DNA from: Hyphomicrobiales bacterium
GTDB taxonomy: Bacteria; Pseudomonadota; Alphaproteobacteria; Rhizobiales; OSC116
Direction: 5' to 3'
DNA length: 64,000 nucleotides
NCBI GenBank assembly: GCA_013214705.1
Contig: JABSRZ010000011.1
Coordinates: 88,300 to 152,299, forward strand
Part shown: positions 18,448 through 27,375 of the stretch, piece by piece
Layout of the letters: each line of letters opens with the position of its first letter
Position numbering within the stretch: position 1 is the first letter of the stretch
The notes under the pieces: model-generated
Databases searched by the model: none
The model's input: the letters and a program-made list of their open reading frames with translations, nothing else
Told to the model about the DNA's origin: nothing
Position numbers and translations under genes: made by a program

Positions 18448-18484
18448 CATTATTTTGTCCAAACATTTGAGGGAGTGAGCGAAC

Positions 18485-19942
18485 ATGGCGAATAAAGTGA
18501 TTAAGGGCGGAACGATTGTTACCGCTGACCGTACATATATAGCCGATGTGTTGATTGAAGATGGCCGCATTGCTGAAATAGGGCAAAACTTAACTGGCGA
18601 TGAGACCTTAGACGCTACCGGTTGTTACATAATGCCGGGCGGTATAGACCCGCATACCCATTTGGAAATGCCGTTTATGGGCACATATTCCACTGATGAT
18701 TTTGAAAGTGGCACGCGCGCTGGCCTTGCTGGCGGCACAACTATGGTGGTGGATTTTGCCCTGCCAAACCCGCAACAATCGCTGACCGAAGCGCTAAAAG
18801 GCTGGCATAATAAATCCTCCCGTGCCAATTGCGACTATAGCTTTCATATGGCAATCACGTGGTGGGGAGAGCAAGTTTTTGACGACATGGAAACCATCGT
18901 TAAACAGCATGGCATCAATACATTCAAACATTTCATGGCCTATAAAGGCGCATTAATGGTCGATGATGATGAGATGTTTTCATCTTTCCAACGTTGTGCG
19001 GCGCTGGGGGCTTTGCCATTGGTGCATGCCGAAAATGGCGATGTGGTGGCGCAAATGCAAGCCAAATTGCTCGAAGAAGGCAATAATGGCCCAGAAGCCC
19101 ATGCTTTTTCGCGACCGCCAGAGGTGGAAGGGGAAGCCACAAACCGCGCCATCATGATTGCTGATATGGCCGGTGTTCCGCTCTATGTGGTGCATACAAG
19201 TTGCGAACAAGCCCACGAAGCCATACGCCGCGCCCGTCAAAATGGCATGCGTGTCTATGGCGAGCCGCTTATTCAGCATTTGACGCTTGATGAAAGCGAA
19301 TATGCCAACCCAGATTGGGACCATGCCGCTAGACGCGTGATGAGCCCGCCATTTAGAAGCAAGGCTCATCAAGATAGTCTGTGGGCTGGTTTGCAATCGG
19401 GCAGTTTGCAAGTGGTGGCGACCGACCATTGTGCTTTTACCACTGAGCAAAAGCGCAACGGAATTGATAATTTTACCCTGATACCAAATGGCACGGGGGG
19501 GCTTGAAGACCGCATGCCAATGTTATGGACACATGGTGTGGAAACCGGCCGATTGACGATGAATGAATTTGTCGCTGTAACCTCGACCAATATCGCCAAA
19601 ATACTCAATATGTACCCGCAAAAAGGCGCGATATTGCCCGGTTCTGATGCCGATATTGTGGTCTGGGACCCGAAGTTAAGCAAAACCATTTCGGCCAAAT
19701 CGCAACAATCTAGCATTGATTATAATGTGTTTGAAGGCAAGCAAGTAACCGGTTTGCCGCGCTTTACCTTAACTCGCGGCCAGTTGGCTGTAACCGAAGG
19801 TGCGGTGACCACGCAAGAAGGCCATGGCAAATTTGTAAGCCGTAAGCCTTTTCCAGCTGTAAACAGCGCTTTGAGCAAATGGAAAAATGTAACCGCCCCA
19901 CGCAAAGTGCAACGTACCGGCATCCCTGCCTCTGGTGTGTAA
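18485..19942 (+). CDS. Dihydropyrimidinase
   Basis: Cyclic-amide hydrolase opening dihydrouracil/dihydrothymine; 485 residues. Metal-centre residues are visible: PGGIDPHTHLEMPF, FKHFMAYKGALMV (the lysine that becomes carboxylated), HAENGD, VVHTSC and ATDHCAF. The length and the C-terminal extension (about 450-485) are typical for bacterial D-hydantoinases/dihydropyrimidinases. It supplies the substrate of the preceding amidohydrolase and follows it by 37 bases. Confidence 0.93.
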   Translation: MANKVIKGGTIVTADRTYIADVLIEDGRIAEIGQNLTGDETLDATGCYIMPGGIDPHTHLEMPFMGTYSTDDFESGTRAGLAGGTTMVVDFALPNPQQSLTEALKGWHNKSSRANCDYSFHMAITWWGEQVFDDMETIVKQHGINTFKHFMAYKGALMVDDDEMFSSFQRCAALGALPLVHAENGDVVAQMQAKLLEEGNNGPEAHAFSRPPEVEGEATNRAIMIADMAGVPLYVVHTSCEQAHEAIRRARQNGMRVYGEPLIQHLTLDESEYANPDWDHAARRVMSPPFRSKAHQDSLWAGLQSGSLQVVATDHCAFTTEQKRNGIDNFTLIPNGTGGLEDRMPMLWTHGVETGRLTMNEFVAVTSTNIAKILNMYPQKGAILPGSDADIVVWDPKLSKTISAKSQQSSIDYNVFEGKQVTGLPRFTLTRGQLAVTEGAVTTQEGHGKFVSRKPFPAVNSALSKWKNVTAPRKVQRTGIPASGV

Positions 19943-19964
19943 GCTCGTTTTAAAGGAATATTGA

Positions 19965-20762
19965 GTGTCTGACAAATTAGCTTCGGCAACTGTAATCTCG
20001 GCAAAAAAACTATCATTGGTGTTCCAAACCGCTGACGCGCCTGTGCATGCGCTGTCTGAGGTGGATTTGGAGATTAAAAAGGGCGAATTTGTATCGTTTA
20101 TTGGCCCTTCTGGCTGTGGTAAGACCACGTTTTTACGCGCCATTGCCGACTTAGAACAACCAACATCGGGCGAGTTGTTGGTCAATGGCGTCACGCCTTC
20201 CGAGGCACGCGAAGCTCGGGCTTATGGTTATGTGTTTCAACATGCTTCTTTATTTCCGTGGCGAACCATAGAGAATAACATTGCTTTGCCGTTGGAAATA
20301 ATGGGGTATTCGAAAGCTGAGCAAAAACAACGTATTGACCGGACTTTGGAAATGGTGGACTTGCAAGATTTTGCCAAAAAATACCCGTGGCAATTGTCTG
20401 GTGGTATGCAGCAACGGGCATCGATTGCCAGATCGCTGGCGTTTGATGCTGATTTGCTATTGATGGATGAACCTTTTGGCGCGTTAGATGAAATTGTCCG
20501 CGATCATTTGAACCAACAACTATTGGAGCTTTGGGCGCGCACCGAAAAAACCATATGTTTTGTCACCCATTCGATCAGCGAAGCGGTATATTTATCGACC
20601 AAAATCGTGGTGATGAGCCCAAGACCGGGGCGGGTTATCGACATTATCCATTCTACTTTGCCTAAACAGCGCTCGCTCGACATCAGAGAAAGCGATGAAT
20701 TTAGAGACATTGCGCAGCGGGTACGCGAAGGCTTAAGGGCGGGGCAAAGTTATGATGGGTAA
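19965..20762 (+). CDS. ABC transporter ATPase (nitrate/sulfonate/THI5-type importer)
   Basis: 265 residues with Walker A GPSGCGKTTF, Q-loop VFQHASLFPW, signature LSGGMQQR, Walker B LLLMDEPFGALD and H-loop THS, closest in style to SsuB/TauB/ThiZ. Starts with GTG preceded by AAAGGAA. Its 3' end overlaps the next gene by 11 bases. Energises the importer formed with the next three genes; given the operon, pyrimidines or hydantoin-like bases are likely cargo (inference). Confidence 0.92.
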   Translation: MSDKLASATVISAKKLSLVFQTADAPVHALSEVDLEIKKGEFVSFIGPSGCGKTTFLRAIADLEQPTSGELLVNGVTPSEAREARAYGYVFQHASLFPWRTIENNIALPLEIMGYSKAEQKQRIDRTLEMVDLQDFAKKYPWQLSGGMQQRASIARSLAFDADLLLMDEPFGALDEIVRDHLNQQLLELWARTEKTICFVTHSISEAVYLSTKIVVMSPRPGRVIDIIHSTLPKQRSLDIRESDEFRDIAQRVREGLRAGQSYDG

Positions 20763-21654
20763 AGACGGCAAACTCGTACCTATATTGACGGTATTGGCGG
20801 TTATACTTGGCATCTGGTATGTCAGCGTGGTGTGGTTAAATGCGCCGTTCGAATATGATCAAGCCAAACGCAATAACATTGAACTGAGCTTTGGCGAAAT
20901 GGTGACTAACAGCATGAGCCAAAAGCGGCCGGTATTGCCCGCCGCTCATCAAGTGTTTGAAGAAATTTGGAACACCACGGTGTTAAAGAATATAACTTCA
21001 AAAAGATCGTTGATTTATCACGCTTGGATTACCCTATCGGTTACATTATTGGGGTTTTTGATGGGCAGTATTTTGGGCATTTTGCTATCGGTCGGCATTG
21101 TTTACAACCGCGCTATGGAAAAATCGGTTATGCCATGGGTGATAACCAGCCAAACCATACCCATTTTGGCGATAGCGCCGATGATTATTGTGGTATTGAA
21201 TGCCATTGGTTTTTCGGGTCTGTTGCCAAAAGCGTTTATATCGACTTATTTGTCGTTCTTCCCGGTGGTTGTCGGCATGGTCAAAGGCTTGCGCAGCCCA
21301 GAGACATCGCATTTAGACCTTATGCGCACCTATTATAGTAGCAATACTCAGTTATTTTGGAAGCTGCGCTGGCCGTCTTCTATGCCTTATTTATTCACCT
21401 CACTTAAAGTGGCGGTTGCGGCATCGTTAGTTGGCGCTATTGTGGCTGAATTGCCAACCGGAGCAGTTGCCGGGCTTGGCGCGCGGATGTTGGCTGGCTC
21501 TTATTACGGCCAAACCATACAAATTTGGTCGGCGTTATTTGTGGCGGCCATCGTGGCGGCCGGTCTGGTTATTATAGTCGGGATTGTGCATAATATTGTC
21601 TTAAAACGCATGGGGCAGTTAGAAGAGCAGAATGCAAGGGGGGCGCAGGCATGA
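20752..21654 (+). CDS. ABC transporter permease 1 (THI5-type importer)
   Basis: 300-residue BPD_transp_1 permease. An N-terminal membrane segment (about 8-26) and an unusually long periplasmic stretch (about 27-85) precede the canonical five-to-six-helix core (about 95-290); the EAA-like loop lies around DLMRTYYSSNTQLFWKLRWPSSMPYLFTSLK. Pairs with the next permease as a heterodimer. Confidence 0.9.
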   Translation: MMGKDGKLVPILTVLAVILGIWYVSVVWLNAPFEYDQAKRNNIELSFGEMVTNSMSQKRPVLPAAHQVFEEIWNTTVLKNITSKRSLIYHAWITLSVTLLGFLMGSILGILLSVGIVYNRAMEKSVMPWVITSQTIPILAIAPMIIVVLNAIGFSGLLPKAFISTYLSFFPVVVGMVKGLRSPETSHLDLMRTYYSSNTQLFWKLRWPSSMPYLFTSLKVAVAASLVGAIVAELPTGAVAGLGARMLAGSYYGQTIQIWSALFVAAIVAAGLVIIVGIVHNIVLKRMGQLEEQNARGAQA

Positions 21655-22508
21655 ATTTAATTTTTGCAAGTGCATTGCTGTTTTGGCTGGCGGCTTGGGC
21701 GTTAAACCAATGGTTGGTAAAACAGACTTTCTCCAACATTATGACCCAACGGTTGGTAGATGTTTTTGTGCCATTATCGTTTGGCATTACGCTTTTGGTA
21801 TTGTGGGAAGGCGCGGCCAAAGGCTATGATATACCTAAAATATTGCTGCCACCGCCGACGATGATTTGGGAACGAATTACCAATAGCTTGCCAATTTTGT
21901 GGGCAGATTTTAAACAAACATTCTTATTTGCAGTGCTAATCGGTTATGCCATTGGTTGTGGCAGTGGTTTTATCGCCGCCATGTTAATTGACCGCTCGCC
22001 ATTTTTGAAGCGTGGACTGTTGCCTTTGGGCAATTTTGTCGCGGCGCTACCAATTATCGGTGTTGCTCCAATTATGGTGATGTGGTTCGGGTTTGATTGG
22101 CATTCCAAAGCCGCTGTGGTGATTATTATGACGTTTTTCCCAATGCTGGTGAATACAGTGCAGGGGCTAGCGGTGTCTGGTCATATGGAGCGAGATTTAA
22201 TGCGCACCTATGCTGGCAGTTGGGGGCAAACTATGCTGAAATTGCGTTTGCCGAGCGCCATGCCATTTATTTTTAATGCCTTAAAGATTAACTCAACTTT
22301 GGCAATGATTGGCGCCATTGTGGCTGAATTTTTTGGCACGCCAACAGTGGGTATGGGGTTTAGAATCTCAACCGAAGTGGGGCGGTTGAATGTGGATATG
22401 GTGTGGGCCGAAATTGCCATGGCAGCTTTGGCGGGCTCCACATTTTATGGCATCATTGCGCTGATAGAGAAGCGGGTGACTTTTTGGCACCCATCGCAGC
22501 GGGTGTAG
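21651..22508 (+). CDS. ABC transporter permease 2 (THI5-type importer)
   Basis: 285-residue permease overlapping the previous gene by ATGA. Core helices at about 5-20, 40-60, 90-118, 130-165, 215-240 and 250-275; EAA-like loop RDLMRTYAGSWGQTMLKLRLPSAMPFIFNALK, very like that of its partner, so the two arose by duplication. Confidence 0.9.
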   Translation: MNLIFASALLFWLAAWALNQWLVKQTFSNIMTQRLVDVFVPLSFGITLLVLWEGAAKGYDIPKILLPPPTMIWERITNSLPILWADFKQTFLFAVLIGYAIGCGSGFIAAMLIDRSPFLKRGLLPLGNFVAALPIIGVAPIMVMWFGFDWHSKAAVVIIMTFFPMLVNTVQGLAVSGHMERDLMRTYAGSWGQTMLKLRLPSAMPFIFNALKINSTLAMIGAIVAEFFGTPTVGMGFRISTEVGRLNVDMVWAEIAMAALAGSTFYGIIALIEKRVTFWHPSQRV

Positions 22509-22521
22509 GGCAATCGAAGTT

Positions 22522-22536
22522 TAGGGCAATGCCCTA
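22522..22536 (+). other. Small hairpin between permease and binding-protein genes
   Basis: TAGGGC-AAT-GCCCTA, a 6-bp perfect stem without a T tract. Such intercistronic stems often set different mRNA stability for the binding-protein gene than for the permease genes; here only the structure is seen. Confidence 0.45.
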
Positions 22537-22603
22537 GAAAGCATGGCTAAGGAGCCAGATTAAGAAGCAGAATATGAAAAAAACTAAACTAAGAGGGAAG
22601 AAA

Positions 22604-23593
22604 ATGAATAAAATTAGTACATTATTATTGGCTGGTGCCATGTCGCTGACGGCGATGAGTGCCTTGGCTGCTGAAAAAGTCACTTTACAGCTAAAATGGG
22701 TAACACAAGCCCAATTTGCTGGCTATTATGTTGCGCAAGATAAAGGTTTTTATGCCGATGAAGACCTAGATGTCGAAATCAAATCCGGTGGCCCTGACAT
22801 CGCCCCGACGCAAGTGATTGCTGGCGGTGCTGCTGACGTGGTGCTAGATTGGATGCCGTCTGCATTGGCTGCCCGCGAAAAAGGCGTGCCATTGGTGAAT
22901 ATTGCACAACCGTTTAAATCATCTGGTATGATGTTGACATGTCGTAAAGACAGCGGCATTAAAACCCCGGCTGATTTTGCAGGCAAAACATTGGGCGTAT
23001 GGTTCTTTGGTAACGAATATCCATTCTTGAGCTGGATGAGCAAATTAGGCTTATCTACAAATGGTGGCGCCGATGGTGTGACTGTGTTGAAACAAGGCTT
23101 TAACGTAGATCCTATTTTACAAAAGCAAGCCGCTTGCGTGTCCACTATGACCTATAATGAATATTGGCAGATTATTGATGCTGGTCTATCTGCTGATGAT
23201 TTGATTACATTTAAATATGAAGATCAAGGCGTTGCAACGCTTGAAGATGGTATGTATGTGCTTGAAGAGAACCTCAATGACCCTGCCTTTGTAGACAAAA
23301 TGGTACGGTTTGTACGTGCCTCTATGAAGGGCTGGGCATATGCCGAAGCTAACCCAGATGAAGCGGCTGACATTGTGTTAGACAATGATGCATCTGGTGC
23401 ACAAACTGAAAAACATCAACGTCGTATGATGGGCGAAATTGCCAAACTTACTGCTGGCTCTAACGGTGGTGCATTGTCTGAAGCTGATTATCAACGTACT
23501 GTTGATGTGCTGTTATCTGGTGGTGCTGACGTGATTACTAAGCAACCAGAAGGCGCTTGGACAAGTGTGATTACTGACGCTGCAAACATGTAG
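22604..23593 (+). CDS. THI5/NMT1-like substrate-binding protein of pyrimidine-type ABC importer
   Basis: 329-residue periplasmic protein: signal peptide (residues 1-23, ending ALA-A), then the NMT1/THI5-like fold beginning VTLQLKWVTQAQFAGYYVAQDKGFY with DVVLDWMPSALAAREKGVPLVNIAQ. This family binds pyrimidine-like ligands (ThiY) or related bases. I use the ATG at 22604 with AGAGGGAAG, not the ATG at 22574, because it gives a normal signal peptide. Last gene of the operon; a terminator follows. Confidence 0.9.
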   Translation: MNKISTLLLAGAMSLTAMSALAAEKVTLQLKWVTQAQFAGYYVAQDKGFYADEDLDVEIKSGGPDIAPTQVIAGGAADVVLDWMPSALAAREKGVPLVNIAQPFKSSGMMLTCRKDSGIKTPADFAGKTLGVWFFGNEYPFLSWMSKLGLSTNGGADGVTVLKQGFNVDPILQKQAACVSTMTYNEYWQIIDAGLSADDLITFKYEDQGVATLEDGMYVLEENLNDPAFVDKMVRFVRASMKGWAYAEANPDEAADIVLDNDASGAQTEKHQRRMMGEIAKLTAGSNGGALSEADYQRTVDVLLSGGADVITKQPEGAWTSVITDAANM

Positions 23594-23620
23594 TTGTAAT
23601 TTACATAAGACAAAATATGG

Positions 23621-23653
23621 CTCTTCCTTATTGATTTAAGGGAGAGTTTTTTT
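23621..23653 (+). terminator. Rho-independent terminator of the pyrimidine catabolic operon
   Basis: CTCTTCCTTA / TAAGGGAGAG stem of 10 bp with one G-T pair, followed by seven T's. Confidence 0.85.
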
Positions 23654-23768
23654 GTAGTGACGGTACTTATTTGACACGATGTTGGCTAAAAAATAGGTTG
23701 AAACAAAGCTAATTTAGCTCATAATCCTTTTATAACAACAACTTCTTCGAATGTTTACGAGGGCAAAT

Positions 23769-25436
23769 ATGACCGCCACCATTAAAAAGATAATTTCGAA
23801 CCCGCCGTTTAATTTGAACAGCGAGGCGAGTGAGTGGGTGTTTGCAACCTTTGATGGCTTAAATGAAGTCGAAAAATTGGGGCAATTGTTTAATTTAATT
23901 TGTTTTGGGCCAGACCCCAAACTGGCTGTGGAATTGCTTGCCCACAAAGTTGGTGGCATCACGCGGATGTTCACCCCAGATTTTGAAGCCGAGCAAAGTG
24001 CCATTGCCGAAATACAGGCAAAATCCAAAATACCGGTACTGATATCGGCGGACCTTGAAGGCTCGATAATGAGCCTGCCATTTGGCACACAAGTGCCAAA
24101 CCCGTTGGCATTGGCGGCGATAAATGACTTAGATAGCACCAAAATTATTTCTGATATTATGGCCAAGGAGGCGTGGGCGGTTGGGGTGAATTGGTCGTTC
24201 ACACCGGTGTTGGATATTAATAAAGAATTTAAGTCGGCCATTGTGGCGACTCGCGGATATGGCTCTGATTTTGATAAAATTGAATCTCAAGCCATGACAC
24301 AGTTGAAAAGTTTTCAAGCGGCCGGCATTGCTGCATCGGTAAAACATTGGCCTGGCGAGGGCTATGACGATAGGGACCAGCACTTGGTGACCACAATTAA
24401 CCCACAAAATATGGCCGAGTGGCATGAAACTTTTGGGCGCTTATACAGCCATGCCATAAAGGCTGGGGTTAAAACTGTGATGTCGGCACATATTGCTTTG
24501 CCAAGTTATGTAAGAGAAGTGAACCCAGATGCACATGAGTTAGAACAATGCCGCCCTGCTAGCATTAGCCGGGAGCTTAACTTGCAATTATTACGTGGTG
24601 AGCTGGGTTTTAACGGCTTGATCGTTTCGGATGCCACGCCAATGGCGGGCTTAGGCTCTTGGTCGAAGCGCGAGAAATATTTGCCACAAGTCATAGAAAA
24701 TGGTTGTGACATGATATTATTTAGTGACAACCCAAGTAAAGATTATGAAAATATGGCGGAGGCTCTGCAGGATGGGCGGCTTTCGGCAGATAGATTGGAC
24801 ATGGCAGTATATCGTATACTGGCGCTTAAAGCCTCTCTAGGGCTGCACCTGCCGCAAAAATTGGCCAAGTTACCAGATTTAGAACAGTCGCAAGCCATAG
24901 TGCAGGACATAACCGAAAAAGCGCCGACCTTGGTTAAAGATGTGCAAAATATTTTGCCGCTCGACGTGAAAACCCAACGCAAGATATATCTGTTCACCAC
25001 CGGGTTGGTTTCACCATTGCAAGGCCCGCAAGATATGGAGTTTGTGGAGATGCTAAAAGCCGAAGGGTTTGAGGTTGTAATTCATGATAAAACCAAGCCG
25101 GGCTTGCGTTTATGGGAAAATGCAGACCTTGTATTATATGTAATGGGCGAAGAAACATTGTTAACGCGGGAACGAATTTTTATGAATTGGGCAGATTTAA
25201 CGGGGTTTTTTGGTGCGGCAATGGAGCGCCCTTGGCACGAAAAAGACTGTGCACTCATATCATTTGGTTACCCTTATTATTTGTATGATGCGCCGCGAAT
25301 GCCTTGTGTAGTGAATTCTTACATGGTCGGAAAGTCTATGCAACAAGCCACTCTGGAATGTTTGATGGGGCGCAAACCGTTTGTAGGCATTTCGCCAATA
25401 GACCCGTTTTGTGGGCTTGTTGATGCCAAATATTAA
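23769..25436 (+). CDS. Glycoside hydrolase family 3 protein, beta-N-acetylhexosaminidase-like
   Basis: 555-residue cytoplasmic protein (no signal peptide). GH3 N-terminal barrel about 30-330: ISADLEGS, SVKHWPGEGYDDRDQH (the K-H pair), and GLIVSDATPMAGL with the likely nucleophile Asp. A C-terminal alpha/beta domain (about 370-540) is present but divergent (IYLFTTGLVSP). The start is the ATG at 23769 with ACGAGGG upstream; an ATG at 23751 lacks a ribosome site. It may act on amino sugars or small beta-glycosides. Its stop lies two bases from the convergent cupin gene, with no terminator between. Confidence 0.82.
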   Translation: MTATIKKIISNPPFNLNSEASEWVFATFDGLNEVEKLGQLFNLICFGPDPKLAVELLAHKVGGITRMFTPDFEAEQSAIAEIQAKSKIPVLISADLEGSIMSLPFGTQVPNPLALAAINDLDSTKIISDIMAKEAWAVGVNWSFTPVLDINKEFKSAIVATRGYGSDFDKIESQAMTQLKSFQAAGIAASVKHWPGEGYDDRDQHLVTTINPQNMAEWHETFGRLYSHAIKAGVKTVMSAHIALPSYVREVNPDAHELEQCRPASISRELNLQLLRGELGFNGLIVSDATPMAGLGSWSKREKYLPQVIENGCDMILFSDNPSKDYENMAEALQDGRLSADRLDMAVYRILALKASLGLHLPQKLAKLPDLEQSQAIVQDITEKAPTLVKDVQNILPLDVKTQRKIYLFTTGLVSPLQGPQDMEFVEMLKAEGFEVVIHDKTKPGLRLWENADLVLYVMGEETLLTRERIFMNWADLTGFFGAAMERPWHEKDCALISFGYPYYLYDAPRMPCVVNSYMVGKSMQQATLECLMGRKPFVGISPIDPFCGLVDAKY

Positions 25437-25438
25437 AT

Positions 25439-25894
25439 TTAACGTTGGTTTTTATTCGCACCATTATTGGTGTCAACATGTGGGATGTTAAAATCGGCTT
25501 CGGCCAATACAAAGCCCTCAAACATAAAGGCTGGCGACACTGTGCAGCCCACTAGGGTATAATCGCCAGTGGAAATTGTAGACTGCCAATAGTGCGGCGG
25601 AACTATGACTTGAGGTCGTTGGGCTTTGATTAGATCTGGCCCTAATATTTGGTCTTGTCGTGGTCCAGTATCGGTTTTTGAAATGGAGATTATGGCTGGT
25701 GCGCCAGCATAATAATGCCAAATTTCTGTTGCATCGACATGATGCCAGTGGCTAACTTCGCCAGCTTTGAGTAAAAAATAAATACATGTGCCGGCAGTTC
25801 GGCCCGCGCCCGCTGCCACCCAAGTTTGCCGGTAATGGCCGCCTTCTGGATGCGGTTTTAAGTTTAAATGGGCTATAATTTGATCGGCTGTCAT
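25439..25894 (-). CDS. Cupin-fold protein, DUF985 family
   Basis: About 151 residues, small single-domain cupin. Family wording is clear: HLNLKPHPEGGHYRQTW, TCIYFLLKAGEVSHWHHVDATEIWHYYAGAPAIISI, VIVPPHYWQSTISTGDYTLVGCTVSPAFMFEGFVLA. The His residues in HWHHVDATEIWH would line the cupin pocket. Function is unknown, though some relatives are sugar epimerase-like. The ATG at 25894 is chosen; an in-frame TTG at 25921 would add nine residues and neither has a clear ribosome site. Confidence 0.8.
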   Translation of the reverse strand: MTADQIIAHLNLKPHPEGGHYRQTWVAAGAGRTAGTCIYFLLKAGEVSHWHHVDATEIWHYYAGAPAIISISKTDTGPRQDQILGPDLIKAQRPQVIVPPHYWQSTISTGDYTLVGCTVSPAFMFEGFVLAEADFNIPHVDTNNGANKNQR

Positions 25895-25953
25895 CTGTAT
25901 ATTAAATAATATACAACCCAAAAATGCAAGTGAGAATATAGCTGGCCTGAATA

Positions 25954-26418
25954 TTATGTTTTTAGAAACATGACCAGTGCCGAGTCATTATTTTCATAAT
26001 GATTTGCCTTGCTATATAAATGCCAAAAGCCTTCGGTTTTATATAGTTTAACGGCAGGAAGGTTGTTTTTTTCCACAAATAGGCGGATAATCGGCCGGGT
26101 GGCATTTTTTATCGCATGCAATAATAATTTTCGGCCAATTTTTTTGCCCCAAAATCGTTCGAGAACAATTAAATTGTCCAGTCCTGTCCAGGGCCTTAAA
26201 CGTTTGTCATTCAGAGCGATATATCCGGCAAACTGGTTGTCATGCTTGGCAATCCAAATTGACTGACTGGGGCTGTTGATTGCCTCTTCGAAATCTGCTT
26301 CATTCAAATTATAAGGGTCATCTGGAAATGCCGATTTTTGTGCTGCAAGGAGTTCAATTATGTCGGTGGTGCTGGCCTTAATGATATCTAGTGTGTTGGC
26401 TTGGTCATCAGAACTCAT
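25954..26418 (-). CDS. GNAT-family N-acetyltransferase
   Basis: 154 residues with the GNAT fold: LDNLIVLERFWGKKIGRKLLLHAIKNA holds the acetyl-CoA-binding beta4/alpha3 region (RxxGxG/A-like GKKIGR), followed by LFVEKNNLPAVKLYKTEGF. GAGGAAG lies at good distance before the ATG. Target not known. Probably transcribed with the cupin gene 32 bases downstream. Confidence 0.82.
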   Translation of the reverse strand: MSSDDQANTLDIIKASTTDIIELLAAQKSAFPDDPYNLNEADFEEAINSPSQSIWIAKHDNQFAGYIALNDKRLRPWTGLDNLIVLERFWGKKIGRKLLLHAIKNATRPIIRLFVEKNNLPAVKLYKTEGFWHLYSKANHYENNDSALVMFLKT

Positions 26419-26520
26419 GGCGCTTCCTCTTTGTAATTAAATGATATTTTAGCCTCATCCCGGTCAATATAACAGGCAAGTCTTAAAATCTTCTCTCTTA
26501 GCTTTTCATCTGTGGGTTAT

Positions 26521-27291
26521 TTAATTTTGGCTAGCTGCCCATAATCGACGTTTTTTAACGATTTCATGTCGAGACTGATTTTCGAAATGATCTGTAGATA
26601 ATTTTCTTTGATAATTAAGATGTTCTCGCATTGCTGCCTCTGCTGCCTCTGGATCTTGATTCATGATGGCTTGATTTATCAACTCATGTTGGTTGGCTAG
26701 CACTTGCCAGGTTTTGGCATTTTCTTGGCTTAATTGATGGCTTCTTTTGACGCCTTTTTGCATTAACTCATATAGGCTGCGGGCGACTTGAATGGAAACC
26801 ACATTGCCAGAGGTTTCGATAATCGCCATATGAAACTCCACATCTGCTTGCGCGGCGTTGGCTAAATCTTCATTTTCTATTGCCGATAACAGCAATTGAT
26901 GGGTGTGGTTTATTTCTTCGCGCTCAAACTCACTCGAATTTTTGGCGGCTTCAAATGCGCTAGCGCATTCTAAAATGATGCGAAATCTTAAAAAATCGTC
27001 GCTGGTTTTTGGCACACTATCAAATAATTTAATCAGTGGGTTGCTAATGGTCGCCCCAACTTTTGAGGCAACCCGTAATTTAGATCCGCGTTTGGCAATA
27101 AGCAGGCCTTCGGTTGTCAGGATTTGTAATGCAGCCCTAATTGAGGTTCTGGATATGCCCATTTGAACGCCAAGTTCTCGCTCGGCGGGCAGGGCATCAT
27201 CAGGTTTTAACACATCCAAAGCTATGAGTTCGCGGATTTGTTTGGCCGCATCTTCTGAAACATTTGCTGATTTGACATGCGTAAATGGCAT
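26521..27291 (-). CDS. GntR-family (FadR/FCD subgroup) regulator, probably LldR-like
   Basis: 256 residues: winged HTH at about 8-75 (QIRELIALDVLKPDDALPAERELGVQMGISRTSIRAALQILTTEGLL, split here across positions) and an all-helical FCD ligand domain (about 100-225). A long open frame extends upstream to 27585, but it runs antisense into lldD; the ATG at 27291 is preceded by CAGGAAA and is the right start. It faces the lactate-dehydrogenase-like gene across a short intergenic region with a FadR-type operator, so it probably represses that gene until a hydroxy acid is present. Confidence 0.87.
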   Translation of the reverse strand: MPFTHVKSANVSEDAAKQIRELIALDVLKPDDALPAERELGVQMGISRTSIRAALQILTTEGLLIAKRGSKLRVASKVGATISNPLIKLFDSVPKTSDDFLRFRIILECASAFEAAKNSSEFEREEINHTHQLLLSAIENEDLANAAQADVEFHMAIIETSGNVVSIQVARSLYELMQKGVKRSHQLSQENAKTWQVLANQHELINQAIMNQDPEAAEAAMREHLNYQRKLSTDHFENQSRHEIVKKRRLWAASQN

Positions 27292-27324
27292 TAAAAGTTT
27301 CCTGTTGAGTGACGTCGGAGTTTC

Positions 27325-27335
27325 TGGTACTACCA
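27325..27335. promoter_or_regulatory. FadR-type (GntR/FCD) operator
   Basis: TGGTACTACCA, a palindrome fitting the FCD-subgroup consensus TNGTNNNACNA, placed 34 bases from the regulator start and 41 bases from the lldD start. A second half-site, ATACCA, lies 5 bases further right. Confidence 0.65.
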
Positions 27336-27375
27336 TCATACCAGTTGGGTGTGGATTTTCAAGGAAGATGTTAAA

